Assembly (NCBI GenBank): GCA_041390825.1
Contig: JAWKPF010000014.1
Coordinates: forward strand, 61,964 to 125,963
Source: Thermomicrobiales bacterium
GTDB lineage: Bacteria; Chloroflexota; Chloroflexia; Thermomicrobiales; UBA6265
Length of the DNA: 64,000 nt
Direction of reading: 5' to 3'
Part shown: one piece after another, positions 8,816 to 17,278 of the stretch
Position numbering within the stretch: the first letter of the stretch is position 1
Layout: each line of letters begins with the position of its first letter
Made by a program: the position numbers and the translations under genes
The notes under the pieces: model-generated
Told to the model about the DNA's origin: nothing
The model's input: only the letters and a program-made list of their open reading frames with translations
Databases searched by the model: none

Positions 8816-9265
8816 ATGGATGCCGGAAGCGATGCGCTCTATCAGGTGGTGCGAGTGCTCTTCGCTCTTTCGCTCCTCGCGTTTCTTTACCTCGTGATCC
8901 GCATCACTATGAGGGATCTTCAGAGCCAAGGTCACGCCTATGGCCGCCCAGTCGAACCTCAACTGCGCGCCGAACTGGTGACCATGGAAGGAGAAGCGGG
9001 CTCAACGGTGCCAGAAGGATTGGTCTTCGATATTCAAGGAGTTACAACGCTGGGCAGAGCGGAATCAGCGCGTGTTGTGCTGGACGACACGTCGGTTTCC
9101 GCGCACCATGCCATGCTGCGGCCGGCGAACGGCGGATGGGCAATCGAGGATCTGGGGAGCAAAAACGGGACCCTGGTGAACGGACGCCCTGTCACGTCGC
9201 AAGTCGAACTCGCATGCGGTGACGCGATTCAGCTTGGGCGCGTTCGGCTGCGGTTGATGTGCTAG
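8816..9265 (+). CDS. fhaB: FhaB-like membrane-anchored FHA domain protein
   Basis: The 149-residue protein has one N-terminal transmembrane helix (VVRVLFALSLLAFLYLVI, about residues 11-28) followed by a linker and a single FHA domain with TLGRAESARVVL, VSAHHAML and SKNGTLVNG. This is the FhaB/FipA architecture. The canonical Ser-Arg before the His is Ser-Ala here (SAHHA), which may weaken phosphopeptide binding. The ATG at 8816 is chosen because upstream in-frame codons overlap fhaA and carry no hydrophobic or conserved residues. It lies 25 bases after fhaA, so the two are an operon. Confidence 0.85.
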   Translation: MDAGSDALYQVVRVLFALSLLAFLYLVIRITMRDLQSQGHAYGRPVEPQLRAELVTMEGEAGSTVPEGLVFDIQGVTTLGRAESARVVLDDTSVSAHHAMLRPANGGWAIEDLGSKNGTLVNGRPVTSQVELACGDAIQLGRVRLRLMC

Positions 9266-9350
9266 CATTGCGACGCGAGGCGGCTTCGCTTTCGTAAGTC
9301 GGAAGGGCTTGGCGCCCCGACATGCGCCAGCCACGTTCAGGAACGACACG

Positions 9351-11234
9351 GTGGCGCAGAAATCCCTGACTCAGCCTTCCGGTTCTCCGTTTGCCGGAAT
9401 TTGGCCGTTTGGCGCGGCAACTGACACATCATCTTCTCACACGAAACTTGGTCATGTTGCGAGTCGCATCGTCCTCGCGTGCGCGCTTATAGCCATCGCC
9501 GCCGCGGGCTCTCTTCTCGCGTTTCGTGTGGCCTATGCCGATGAGATCTATCCCGGAGTGCATGTCGGCGGGATCGACGTCGGAGGCATGACGCGCGCCG
9601 ATGCTGCTGCCGCCATCCAGGCTCGCGCCGACGAAATCACCGCGCAACGGGCGTATTTCGATGGTTTCGACCAGCATTGGGCGCCGACGCTCGCGGACCT
9701 GGGAGTTACCGTCGACCTGGAGGCTTCGATCGATCAGGCGATGGCCATCGGACGGGAAGCTTCGAGCGCGGACCGACTCGGATCGGCCATCTCGAGTCTG
9801 AGCGGAGAGCACAGCCTTCCAATCGTGCTCACCATCGATTCTGACAAGACCGAAGCGTGGAGCATGTCCGTCGATCAGCAGATCAACCTGATCCCGCACG
9901 ATGCGGAGTTGGTCGTGCAGGACGGGAAGATTTCTGTCGTTCCCGAAGCGAATGGCACGATCGTCGATCAAGCGGCGTTGCAGTCGTCGTTGCTGACGAG
10001 CCTCCAGACGATGCAGGCTCCCACCGAGTCACTGCCCACGGTCGACAAATTGCCGTCTGTCCACGCGACTGACCTGGTGGCCGTCGAAAGCGCGTTGACC
10101 GCAGCGTTGAGCGCGCCAGTCAAGGTGACGTACGGCAGCCAGAGTTGGACGATCGACCCAGTTGACTTCGGGCAGTTCGTTTCTACTTCGATCGATCCCG
10201 CCAAGACTGGCGCAGAAGCGGTCTCGATCGCTGTCGACAACGAGGCGCTGGCGAGTTGGCTCAGCACCCAGTTCGCTGCCAGTGTTGACTCCGATCCAAA
10301 GAACGCCAAGGTGGCATGGGACGGCACCAAGTTGAAAGCCATCGAAGCGAGTGTCGACGGGGCGAAGATCCGACCACAGACGATGGCCGAGATGGTTAGC
10401 GCGTCATTCCTCGGCGACCACAGTCCAGTCGAAATCCCCGTCACGGTGCTCAAGCCCGAAGTCGACGGGAACAATCTCGATGCGCTTGGAATCACCACTA
10501 AATTGGGCGTCGGTTCGTCCAACTTCGATGGTTCTGATGATGCCAGGGCAACGAACATTACCGTCGGAGCGGAACTGCTCAACGGCACACTCATCCCGCC
10601 GCATGGGACGTTTTCGTTCAACCATTCGATCGGCGTGATTGGTCCTGAGCTCGGTTTTGTCGAGGGACAGGTAATCGATGGCGAAAAGATCGGCCGCGAC
10701 TATGGCGGAGGGATCTGCCAGGTTTCGACCACGGTATTCCGGGCCGCGTTCTTCTCCGGCATGCCCATTGTGGAAGGTTGGCCGCATCGGTGGCGGCTCG
10801 GCTTCTATGAACTCGACGATTGGACCCCGGGCCTCGATGCGTCGATCATGCAGCCGGAAGGCGATCCCTTTGGCGGCGGCGACTTCCGGTTCGAGAATCC
10901 AAGCGATTCCTGGATGCTGGTCGAGTCATACGTCGATTACCCGCGTGTGTTCGTGATTCTGTATGGGGCTGATCTCGGCTATACCGTCGATATCTCCGAT
11001 CCGGTCTTCGGCGAAACATATGAGCCGTTGCAGCCAAGCCAGACAGTTGATCCAACGCTGCCTGCGGGAACCATCATCCAAACCGAATGGGCGGCCGAAG
11101 GTCTCGATATCACCTACTACCGCACCGTTTACGGCGCCGACGGCGATGTGGTCCTGGAAGATGACTGGGTAACGAACTTCTACGCACGTGGGGACGTCTA
11201 CAAAGTCAGTCCCGACATGGCGGGGCAAACATGA
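9351..11234 (+). CDS. VanW family protein with peptidoglycan-binding-type repeats
   Basis: A 627-residue membrane-anchored surface protein. One N-terminal helix (about residues 35-62) is followed by VHVGGIDVGGMTRADAAAAI, the start of a YoaR/PG_binding_4-type domain that occurs twice, then the VanW domain (TNITVGAELLNGTLIPPHGTFSFN, GGGICQVSTTVFRAAFFSG) and a short C-terminal G5-like segment (TVDPTLPAGTIIQTEWAAEG). VanW proteins are linked to vancomycin clusters by name, but most are of unknown envelope function. GTG at 9351 is preferred for its AGGA site eight bases upstream; a TTG at 9309 is the alternative. Context with fhaA/fhaB and a glycosyltransferase points to the cell wall. Confidence 0.82.
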   Translation: MAQKSLTQPSGSPFAGIWPFGAATDTSSSHTKLGHVASRIVLACALIAIAAAGSLLAFRVAYADEIYPGVHVGGIDVGGMTRADAAAAIQARADEITAQRAYFDGFDQHWAPTLADLGVTVDLEASIDQAMAIGREASSADRLGSAISSLSGEHSLPIVLTIDSDKTEAWSMSVDQQINLIPHDAELVVQDGKISVVPEANGTIVDQAALQSSLLTSLQTMQAPTESLPTVDKLPSVHATDLVAVESALTAALSAPVKVTYGSQSWTIDPVDFGQFVSTSIDPAKTGAEAVSIAVDNEALASWLSTQFAASVDSDPKNAKVAWDGTKLKAIEASVDGAKIRPQTMAEMVSASFLGDHSPVEIPVTVLKPEVDGNNLDALGITTKLGVGSSNFDGSDDARATNITVGAELLNGTLIPPHGTFSFNHSIGVIGPELGFVEGQVIDGEKIGRDYGGGICQVSTTVFRAAFFSGMPIVEGWPHRWRLGFYELDDWTPGLDASIMQPEGDPFGGGDFRFENPSDSWMLVESYVDYPRVFVILYGADLGYTVDISDPVFGETYEPLQPSQTVDPTLPAGTIIQTEWAAEGLDITYYRTVYGADGDVVLEDDWVTNFYARGDVYKVSPDMAGQT

Positions 11235-11247
11235 TCGTGACGCGACC

Positions 11248-12123
11248 GTGACATCGACTCTCGTTGAATCTCCCCTAGCTCAGATTTCCTCAGAGCAACG
11301 AGCCGCCATCGGCTCGTTTTCTCTGATTCTTCCAGCCCACAATGAAGCAGAAAACATCGAGCTGGTCGTTCGAGACGCGCTGGGGGTGCTACCCGCCTAC
11401 TTCGATACCTTCGAGATCATTGTCGTGAACGACGGCTCGCGGGACGCTACGGGAGAGATCATCGACCGCCTATCCCGCGAAGACGCTCGTGTTCGCCCAA
11501 TCCACCACAAAAAGAACCGCGGGTATGGTGGCGCGTTGACCTCCGGGTTCAACGCTTCGACGGGCGACCATGTCATGTTCATGGATGCCGACCGGCAGTT
11601 CGAAATTGTCGATATCGAGCGGCTCTATCCATTCATTTCGACACACGAGATCGTGGCCGGCTTCCGCATGATGCGACAGGATGAGCTTCACCGGCGCGTG
11701 TTCGCCGAGGTTTTCAACCTGGTCGTTCGCGTTCTCTTCGGCGTGCATCTGCGTGATATCGATTGTGCCTTCAAGATCTTCGACGGAGACTTGATCCGTT
11801 CACTTCAGCTTTCGTCGCCCGGCGCGCTGATCAACACCGAGATTCAGGCCAAGGCTCGTCGCCAGGGCGCGAAATTGCAGCAGGTCGGCGTTCGCCATTT
11901 CCCGCGGGTTGCCGGCGAAGCCACGGGCGGCAACCCGCGCGTAATCGCGCGAGCGATGAAAGAAACCATCGTCCTTTGGTGGCGGATGCGCACATACCAG
12001 CCGCCACCAGGTCGCCCCAACGTCAACGGCCCTTACCGCCTGGGAGACGCGATCGTCGCGACGGGCGCTCTCACCGGCATGGCGGCGCTTCTGGGAATAC
12101 TGAATCGCAGAAAACGATCGTAG
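11248..12123 (+). CDS. Glycosyltransferase family 2 (polyprenyl-phosphate sugar transferase type)
   Basis: A GT-A fold glycosyltransferase like dolichol/polyprenyl-phosphate mannosyl or glucosyl transferases. FSLILPAHNEAENIELVV, VVNDGSRDATG and the metal-binding VMFMDADRQFE (DAD) are visible, followed by the acceptor-side CAFKIFDGDLIRSL. A short hydrophobic helix near the C-terminus (VATGALTGMAALLGIL) could tether it to the membrane. The likely reaction is transfer of a nucleotide sugar to undecaprenyl phosphate; the sugar is unknown. GTG at 11248 is preferred, 13 bases after the VanW stop; an ATG at 11188 inside the previous gene is possible. Convergent with the radical-SAM gene. Confidence 0.82.
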   Translation: MTSTLVESPLAQISSEQRAAIGSFSLILPAHNEAENIELVVRDALGVLPAYFDTFEIIVVNDGSRDATGEIIDRLSREDARVRPIHHKKNRGYGGALTSGFNASTGDHVMFMDADRQFEIVDIERLYPFISTHEIVAGFRMMRQDELHRRVFAEVFNLVVRVLFGVHLRDIDCAFKIFDGDLIRSLQLSSPGALINTEIQAKARRQGAKLQQVGVRHFPRVAGEATGGNPRVIARAMKETIVLWWRMRTYQPPPGRPNVNGPYRLGDAIVATGALTGMAALLGILNRRKRS

Positions 12124-12177
12124 CGCCGCAGGCGCCCGATGGCTGACGGATAGCCCGCGACCCGCGGTGAAGGCCGA

Positions 12178-13602
12178 TCAGGCGGCCAATTGGTCCTGTC
12201 GCTTGCGAAGGTCGGCCGCGACATCCGAAAACGTCAGGCAGGGCACCACCGGCGAGCCGACCGCGGCCGAGAGATCGGCGAGCGTCATATCGTCGAGCAA
12301 CGTGTGTGTCCGGTCGGAGATTGCCCGACTCGTGATGAAAACAGGGCGGCCGTTCGTCTTGTCTGCCAGAGCCGCTCTGAAATCGTGGCCCGTCAGGAGG
12401 CCCGAGACATTGATCTCGTGTCCCAGGTAGTCGTTCTCGATCACAACCACGTCGAGAGCGGTGCCGAGCCGCTCATTCATTTGGCCAACGGCATGGCGCA
12501 TCGTGTCACCAATCAGCGTTCCACACGCTACGATCCCTTGCGCACCGCGGAGCCTATCCGGGTTCGTGCGGCGCATCAGGCCAGACAGATTGTCCAGCAG
12601 GTGCCGGGTGATGCCAATGCCATCCTCGATCTGTGGGAATCCATCGTACATCGCCGTGCCCGGCACTTCGCGTCCTGTCATCAGATAGAACTCGTCGCCG
12701 AGGTAGAAGAACGTTTCGCCACGCTCGGCGCGGAATCGTCGCTGCCAGCGCTCTGATTGCTCGATCACCGCATCGGCTTCCCACGGCTCGTAGCGGCGCA
12801 CTTCGATCCGTCGTGACGACAGGGTGCGCATGCATTCGCGTGAGTTGCGGAGTTGCTTGCTTTGCAGCTCGATTCCGTGCCGGGTCAGACCGACCGGCAC
12901 TCCGGCGATCGAGCGCAGCCGCTCGAATCGACTCAGGTCCGTGAGCGATCGGTCCAGCTCGTCTCCGTCGTTGACGTTCGGGCAGAGAACCAGTTGCGCA
13001 TGAAAGTCGATTCCCAACTCATCCAGTCGGGCGAGATCGTCGAGGATGCGCGCGCCTTTCGGATTCCCGACAAGCGCAACACGGAGTTCCGGATTGGTCG
13101 CATGCACCGAGACATGCAACGGTCCAATGCGTTCGGCTTCGATGCGGCGCCAGTCTTCATCATCGAGGTTGGTAAGGGTGACGAAGCTGCCGTAAAGCAT
13201 CGAATATCTGAAATCGTCGTCCATAACATAGAGCGAACGGCGCATCCCCTTGGGGATCTGCTTGATGAAGCAGAAGGGACAGGAGTTTTCGCAGATTCGC
13301 ACTCCGTCGAACGTCGCATCCGCGAAGGTGATGCCCCAGTATTCGTCCCCTTCCAGTTCCAGATCGACCGATTCGACATGGTTGCCGCGCGCGATCTCTA
13401 GGGAAACCGACTCTGACTGGGCATGGAACTGAAAGTCGATGAAATCGATGACGGGGCGACCGTCGATGGAGACGATTCGGTCGCCAGATTTCAGTCCAAG
13501 TTCCGCACCGAGCGAGCCTTCTGCGACACCTGCGATGAGACCTGGGGTCTCGGGCGCAAGATCGACGCGGCGATTGGTCAGTTGGCTGATTTTGGGGGCC
13601 AC
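12178..13602 (-). CDS. PDZ plus radical-SAM DUF512 family protein
   Basis: An N-terminal PDZ-like domain (LIAGVAEGSLGAELGLKSGD) is joined to a radical-SAM barrel with the three-cysteine cluster ENSCPFCFIKQIPKGMRRSL (C-x3-C-x2-C counted with the Cys in ICENS) and a C-terminal DUF512 domain (GLLTGHDF, PCLTFSDVA). The family is widespread in Firmicutes, Chloroflexi and Cyanobacteria, often single-copy, and its reaction is not established to my knowledge. The start is uncertain: TTG 13659 would lie on the predicted transcription start, so GTG 13602 is given. It has its own extended -10 at 13667-13675, separate from prmA. Confidence 0.8.
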   Translation of the reverse strand: MAPKISQLTNRRVDLAPETPGLIAGVAEGSLGAELGLKSGDRIVSIDGRPVIDFIDFQFHAQSESVSLEIARGNHVESVDLELEGDEYWGITFADATFDGVRICENSCPFCFIKQIPKGMRRSLYVMDDDFRYSMLYGSFVTLTNLDDEDWRRIEAERIGPLHVSVHATNPELRVALVGNPKGARILDDLARLDELGIDFHAQLVLCPNVNDGDELDRSLTDLSRFERLRSIAGVPVGLTRHGIELQSKQLRNSRECMRTLSSRRIEVRRYEPWEADAVIEQSERWQRRFRAERGETFFYLGDEFYLMTGREVPGTAMYDGFPQIEDGIGITRHLLDNLSGLMRRTNPDRLRGAQGIVACGTLIGDTMRHAVGQMNERLGTALDVVVIENDYLGHEINVSGLLTGHDFRAALADKTNGRPVFITSRAISDRTHTLLDDMTLADLSAAVGSPVVPCLTFSDVAADLRKRQDQLAA

Positions 13603-13666
13603 AGGCGTGAAATGTCCGGCACGTGAATGGCAAATCGGCGCACGTATGCGCACTGGCAAACAGGCG

Positions 13667-13675
13667 ATTCTACCA
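13667..13675 (-). promoter_or_regulatory. Extended -10 promoter for the PDZ/radical-SAM gene
   Basis: Read on the minus strand the sequence is TGGTAGAAT within ATGGTAGAATCG, an extended -10 (TGn plus TAGAAT at 13667-13672). It lies in the 90-base gap between the prmA stop and the radical-SAM start. No good -35 hexamer, which is normal for extended -10 promoters. The same ten bases recur upstream of mfd, gyrA and the NERD gene. Confidence 0.55.
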
Positions 13676-13692
13676 TGTCGAGCCGAACGGCA

Positions 13693-14625
13693 TCAGCGAC
13701 GTCGCCAGATATGCCCGATCCAATCCTCGATCTGCTGCCGGTCGATCATCTCGAATCCGAGTGCGGCGTAGCAGTCGATGACCGATTGCTCTTTCGAGTC
13801 GATGATTCCGCTGAGGACGAGCGTCCCGGCCGTGTCGACCGACGCTGCAATTTGCTCGGAGATGTCCACCAACACGCGAGCAATGATGTTCGCGACTACG
13901 ATGTCATAGGTTGGCAGCGTCGAATCCGTCGCTTCCATTCCGGATTGCCAAATCGTGACCGAATCGCGAACCCCGTTCAGGTCGATATTCGTCTGCGCCT
14001 GCCGTACAGAGACCGCATCGATGTCGACCCCGTCGACCTTGCGTGCCCCCAGTTTCGCTGCGGCGATCGCAATGATGCCTGAGCCGGTGCCGACATCGAA
14101 GACCGTTCGACCGTCGAGCTCGAGCGTTTCCAACAAACGGAGGGCGGTCTGGGTTGTTGGGTGTGTGCCAGTACCGAAGGCCATTCCGGGGTCGAGTAGC
14201 ACCACGATGTCGTCGTCACCGGGATCGTAGGTTTGCCATGGCGGCCGCACAACAACCCGGCTACCAACGCGCACTGGTTTGTAGTGCGCTTTCCAGGCGT
14301 TGGCCCAGTCTTCTTCGTTGCGCGTTTCGACCGTCAGCTCGCCGATGCCGCGCAATTGCCCGAGATGCCAGATTCCGGTGCGAATGGAGTCGAGCGCGCT
14401 GGCATCGAACGATTCCTGCGGAATGAAGGTCCGGATTCGAAACGGGCGAGAAATGTCGACTCGAACGTTGTCACCGTCCCGATCCTGTGTGAATGGCTCT
14501 TCGATGACGACGCCCTCGTTGTATCCGTAGCGCGAAAAGAGCTCGACGACCGGCTCGACGGCTTCATGATCGACTTCGACCGAGAGTTCGATCCAACTCC
14601 CCTGGGATGCGTCGTGCTCGTTCAA
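13693..14625 (-). CDS. prmA: Ribosomal protein L11 methyltransferase
   Basis: SAM-dependent trimethylation of ribosomal protein L11. The N-terminal substrate-recognition domain is followed by WKAHYKPVRVGSRVVVRPPW, the GMAFGTGTHPTTQTALRLLE block specific to PrmA, motif I VFDVGTGSGIIAIAAAKLGA, and the catalytic loop VVANIIARVLVD (N-I/L pattern). Length 310 is normal. Start is TTG at 14625, overlapping the stop of the nucleotidyltransferase gene as TTGA, so it is translated from that transcript. In many bacteria prmA neighbours dnaJ; here dnaJ is 11 kb away. Confidence 0.93.
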   Translation of the reverse strand: MNEHDASQGSWIELSVEVDHEAVEPVVELFSRYGYNEGVVIEEPFTQDRDGDNVRVDISRPFRIRTFIPQESFDASALDSIRTGIWHLGQLRGIGELTVETRNEEDWANAWKAHYKPVRVGSRVVVRPPWQTYDPGDDDIVVLLDPGMAFGTGTHPTTQTALRLLETLELDGRTVFDVGTGSGIIAIAAAKLGARKVDGVDIDAVSVRQAQTNIDLNGVRDSVTIWQSGMEATDSTLPTYDIVVANIIARVLVDISEQIAASVDTAGTLVLSGIIDSKEQSVIDCYAALGFEMIDRQQIEDWIGHIWRRR

Positions 14626-15596
14626 ATCCGCACCACGCTGGAGTCGCCGACGTTCACGCTCACCGCATGCCCCGAAACGCTGGCATCCTTCCCGACGATC
14701 GAATAGTCGAGAATCGCGTTGTCCACTTTGGCGCCAGCATCCACGATCGTATCGCGCACAATCGAATGGGATACCGTGGCGTTCGGACCGATACTGGCGA
14801 AGGGTCCAACAATCGAAGACTCGATCCTGGCCGTCGGATGAATGAATGACGGCTCGATGACGCCCGATCCGTCGATGCGTGGATCACCGTCGGAAATCGT
14901 TTCGAGCAGGTACCGGTTCGTCTGCAGCAGGGCGGCGTCGTTCCCGCAGTCCTCCCAAACCGTAACCGGCGCCGTCACGACCTTCTTGCCACGATCGATC
15001 ATGATCTGAACCGCATCGGCCAGAAAATACTCGTTCTTGAGCGAAATCTTGCGCTCGAACTGCTCCAGGATCGCGCTGTAGAGATCCGCCATATCCCGGA
15101 AGTAGTAGATGCCTACAAGCGCCTGGTTCGAGACCGGATTCTGCGGTTTCTCCACCAGCCGCACCACACGTCCCCCTTCTTCGACCGCAATCCCGAACGC
15201 TGATGGATCGGGTACCTCCTTCACAAAGGCGATCACATCGGCATCGCTGGATTCGATCACACTGAAATCAGCTTCGAAAAGCATGTCGGGGAAGAGAATG
15301 AGCGCATCCTGATCCGCGGCGTCTCTGGCGCGGATGATTGCGTCGGTCTGCCCAAGCATCTTTGGTTGCTCAACGAAATGGGCTTCGGTGTCGTATTCGG
15401 CAGCTACCCACTCTTCGATCTGCTTGCCAAGATAACCCGTAATGAAGATGAGGCGACGGGGCTCGAGCGTCATCACGCGGTCGAGCACGTGCGCGAGCAT
15501 GGGTCGACCGGCAACCGAAACAAGCGGCTTTGGCTTGCTCCAGGTCTGCGGCCGAAGTCGAGTTCCTAGTCCTGCCACCGGCAAAATGATGTCCAC
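14622..15596 (-). CDS. Sugar-1-phosphate nucleotidyltransferase
   Basis: A 324-residue NTP_transferase-type enzyme that makes an NDP-sugar from a sugar 1-phosphate. The signature IILPAGLGTRLRPxT appears as ILPVAGLGTRLRPQTWSKPK, with FPDMLFEADF (DxD-like metal site), VEKPQNPVSNQALVGIYYF and a C-terminal left-handed beta-helix region of hexapeptide-like repeats (IEPSFIHPTARIESSIVGPF). This matches glucose-1-phosphate thymidylyl/uridylyl or mannose-1-phosphate guanylyl transferases; the base and sugar cannot be fixed. GTG at 15596 is the start because upstream in-frame codons run into the tRNA-Glu gene. Its product could feed the cell-surface glycosyltransferases nearby. Confidence 0.82.
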   Translation of the reverse strand: MDIILPVAGLGTRLRPQTWSKPKPLVSVAGRPMLAHVLDRVMTLEPRRLIFITGYLGKQIEEWVAAEYDTEAHFVEQPKMLGQTDAIIRARDAADQDALILFPDMLFEADFSVIESSDADVIAFVKEVPDPSAFGIAVEEGGRVVRLVEKPQNPVSNQALVGIYYFRDMADLYSAILEQFERKISLKNEYFLADAVQIMIDRGKKVVTAPVTVWEDCGNDAALLQTNRYLLETISDGDPRIDGSGVIEPSFIHPTARIESSIVGPFASIGPNATVSHSIVRDTIVDAGAKVDNAILDYSIVGKDASVSGHAVSVNVGDSSVVRI

Positions 15597-15683
15597 GCTA
15601 CATCCTGTCAGGCCGGGCGATGCCCACAAATGCTGGCGATGCGCCAGTTGTCGATTTCGATGGGGGAAGTCTAGCGGGAAATG

Positions 15684-15705
15684 AAAAAGGCGCCTTGTCG
15701 GCGCC
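15684..15705 (-). terminator. Rho-independent terminator after tRNA-Glu
   Basis: On the minus strand GGCGCC (15705-15700), loop GACAA, GGCGCC (15694-15689), then TTTTT (15688-15684). It begins 11 bases beyond the tRNA 3' end and would separate the tRNA transcript from the nucleotidyltransferase gene downstream. Confidence 0.75.
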
Positions 15706-15715
15706 CGTTCCCAGG

Positions 15716-15789
15716 TACCCCCAGCGGGATTCGAACCCGCGATCTTCACCTTGAAAGGGTGACGTCCTGGTCCACTAGACTATGGGGGC
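15716..15789 (-). tRNA. tRNA-Glu (anticodon TTC)
   Basis: The minus strand folds as a standard 74-nt tRNA: acceptor GCCCCCA pairs with TGGGGGT (first pair G-U), the anticodon stem TCACC/GGTGA encloses CTTTCAA with TTC at positions 34-36, and the T arm carries GGGTTCGAATCCC. The discriminator is A. The genome has ACCT next, so a full CCA tail is not encoded and must be added by nucleotidyltransferase. It lies between comEC and the sugar nucleotidyltransferase gene. Confidence 0.95.
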
Positions 15790-15862
15790 ACGCCCAATCA
15801 CGCCAAAGCGAAATCGAGCTTGCTAAGCATAGGGGCAGAGACCCGCTTGCGGCAACTCCAAT

Positions 15863-17275
15863 CTACCAATTGCGAACGAGCGAGACTGCGTGGCGTCCCA
15901 TGCGGCGCAGATCGCCACTCAAGGCAAAGATCGTCGACCAGCACGCAACGGTGAGAACGGCAATCGCAGCCGACACTGGCCGACCCAGCTGCACTGCGCC
16001 AGGGAGGTAACGGTCGGCCAGCTCGACAATGTCGACCATCAACCCCGAAAGCCAGATGGCTGGCAACAACACCATCTCTCCGATCCAAGGCGCGGCGAAT
16101 CCGATCGATGCACCGACCAGTGCAATCGGAAACACCAACGACGCCAATGGGCCGATGAGGAGATTGGCGAAGAGCCCAATGCCATTGAGCGTGCCGATCG
16201 TCGCCGCGAGAATTGGCAGCGTGGCGAGTTGCGCTGCGACCACGCTCAGGGCAAGCGAGGCGCCGGCCGACCTGGCGCCAAAACGCTCGCTTCCGTCGAA
16301 CACCACGATCAACGCCACGGTCGCGGCAATGGACAGCTGGAATCCGAGCGTCCAGAAATCATGTGGCCGAAACAAGATCTGGATTGCCGCCAGGAGGACC
16401 GTGAGCGTCAACAGGTCAGGTGCTCTCCCCAACCAACGCCCCAACAGCACTGCGGTCGCCAGTAGCGCCGCCCGAAGCGCCGAAGGCTGCAACCCAACCA
16501 TGATCGCAAAGAGCCAGACAGCGCTGGTGGCCGCACCGACGAACCAAAGGCTGCGTTTCATTGCGCCAGTAGCCATGACACTGAGGAGCAAGATCAATAC
16601 CGAGAAATTCGCGCCTGAGATCGCTGTGATGTGGGTGGTCCCGGACGCCAGAAATGCGTCGCGGGCTTCTCGAGACAGTCCTCCATCATCTCCGGTCACG
16701 AGTCCGCTGAGCAAAGCACCCGCATCGCCTGGCGCTGCTTGCATGAGGAAAGCCGACATGTCCGTGCGCACGCGCGAGAGCGCCGATACGAGGCCATGGC
16801 CCGGTTCGACGACGACCATCGTCTCGGCGTTCAGTTGAGCCGAACAGTTGCGGGCACGCAAAGCCGCATTGCCGATCTCGGCCAAATCGACCGGCGCTAT
16901 CAGACGACCGGAAAGAAAGATGCGGTCGCCACGATGGAGCTTTGGTGTCGGACCCGCGTAGATGCACACGCGTTCTTCGCGAGTCGATCTGCCATATCCA
17001 ACGAACCGCTGGCCGCTTGCGGTGAGAAAGGGCCCTTCTGCGACTCGAACGACGCCTTCGAACCCGGCTGTCGTGAGGCCGGTGGTTGGCGTCGGGCTTG
17101 ATGACTGCGCCCAGATGGCGCCTGCGAGCGAGGCAAGCACAATAGCAGCCGTGCTAACAGGGCCCACCGCTCCCCGCAATCGCACGAGAAGCGTGATTCC
17201 AAAGACAGCAATGAATGCGCCGAAACCGAGCCCGAAGCTGATGAGGAACGAGCTGCCAATCGCCAGGCCGGTCAT
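15863..17275 (-). CDS. comEC: ComEC/Rec2 family DNA uptake channel, short form
   Basis: Inner-membrane channel for single-stranded DNA in natural transformation. The 470-residue protein has two N-terminal helices, an OB-like DUF4131 region (about 70-150), then the polytopic Competence domain starting at DAGALLSGLVTGDDGGLSRE and THITAISGANFSVLILLLS, with roughly eight further helices. It lacks the C-terminal metallo-beta-lactamase domain that many ComEC proteins have and ends after the last membrane helix. It is three bases downstream of comEA, so one operon. An MBL-fold gene at 45 kb is not an obvious partner. Confidence 0.88.
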   Translation of the reverse strand: MTGLAIGSSFLISFGLGFGAFIAVFGITLLVRLRGAVGPVSTAAIVLASLAGAIWAQSSSPTPTTGLTTAGFEGVVRVAEGPFLTASGQRFVGYGRSTREERVCIYAGPTPKLHRGDRIFLSGRLIAPVDLAEIGNAALRARNCSAQLNAETMVVVEPGHGLVSALSRVRTDMSAFLMQAAPGDAGALLSGLVTGDDGGLSREARDAFLASGTTHITAISGANFSVLILLLSVMATGAMKRSLWFVGAATSAVWLFAIMVGLQPSALRAALLATAVLLGRWLGRAPDLLTLTVLLAAIQILFRPHDFWTLGFQLSIAATVALIVVFDGSERFGARSAGASLALSVVAAQLATLPILAATIGTLNGIGLFANLLIGPLASLVFPIALVGASIGFAAPWIGEMVLLPAIWLSGLMVDIVELADRYLPGAVQLGRPVSAAIAVLTVACWSTIFALSGDLRRMGRHAVSLVRNW

Positions 17276-17278
17276 CGA

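Noticed and set aside
15597..15749. A 51-codon N-terminal extension of the nucleotidyltransferase
   Set aside because: It would be read through the tRNA-Glu 3' end and its terminator; the GTG at 15596 gives the normal family start.
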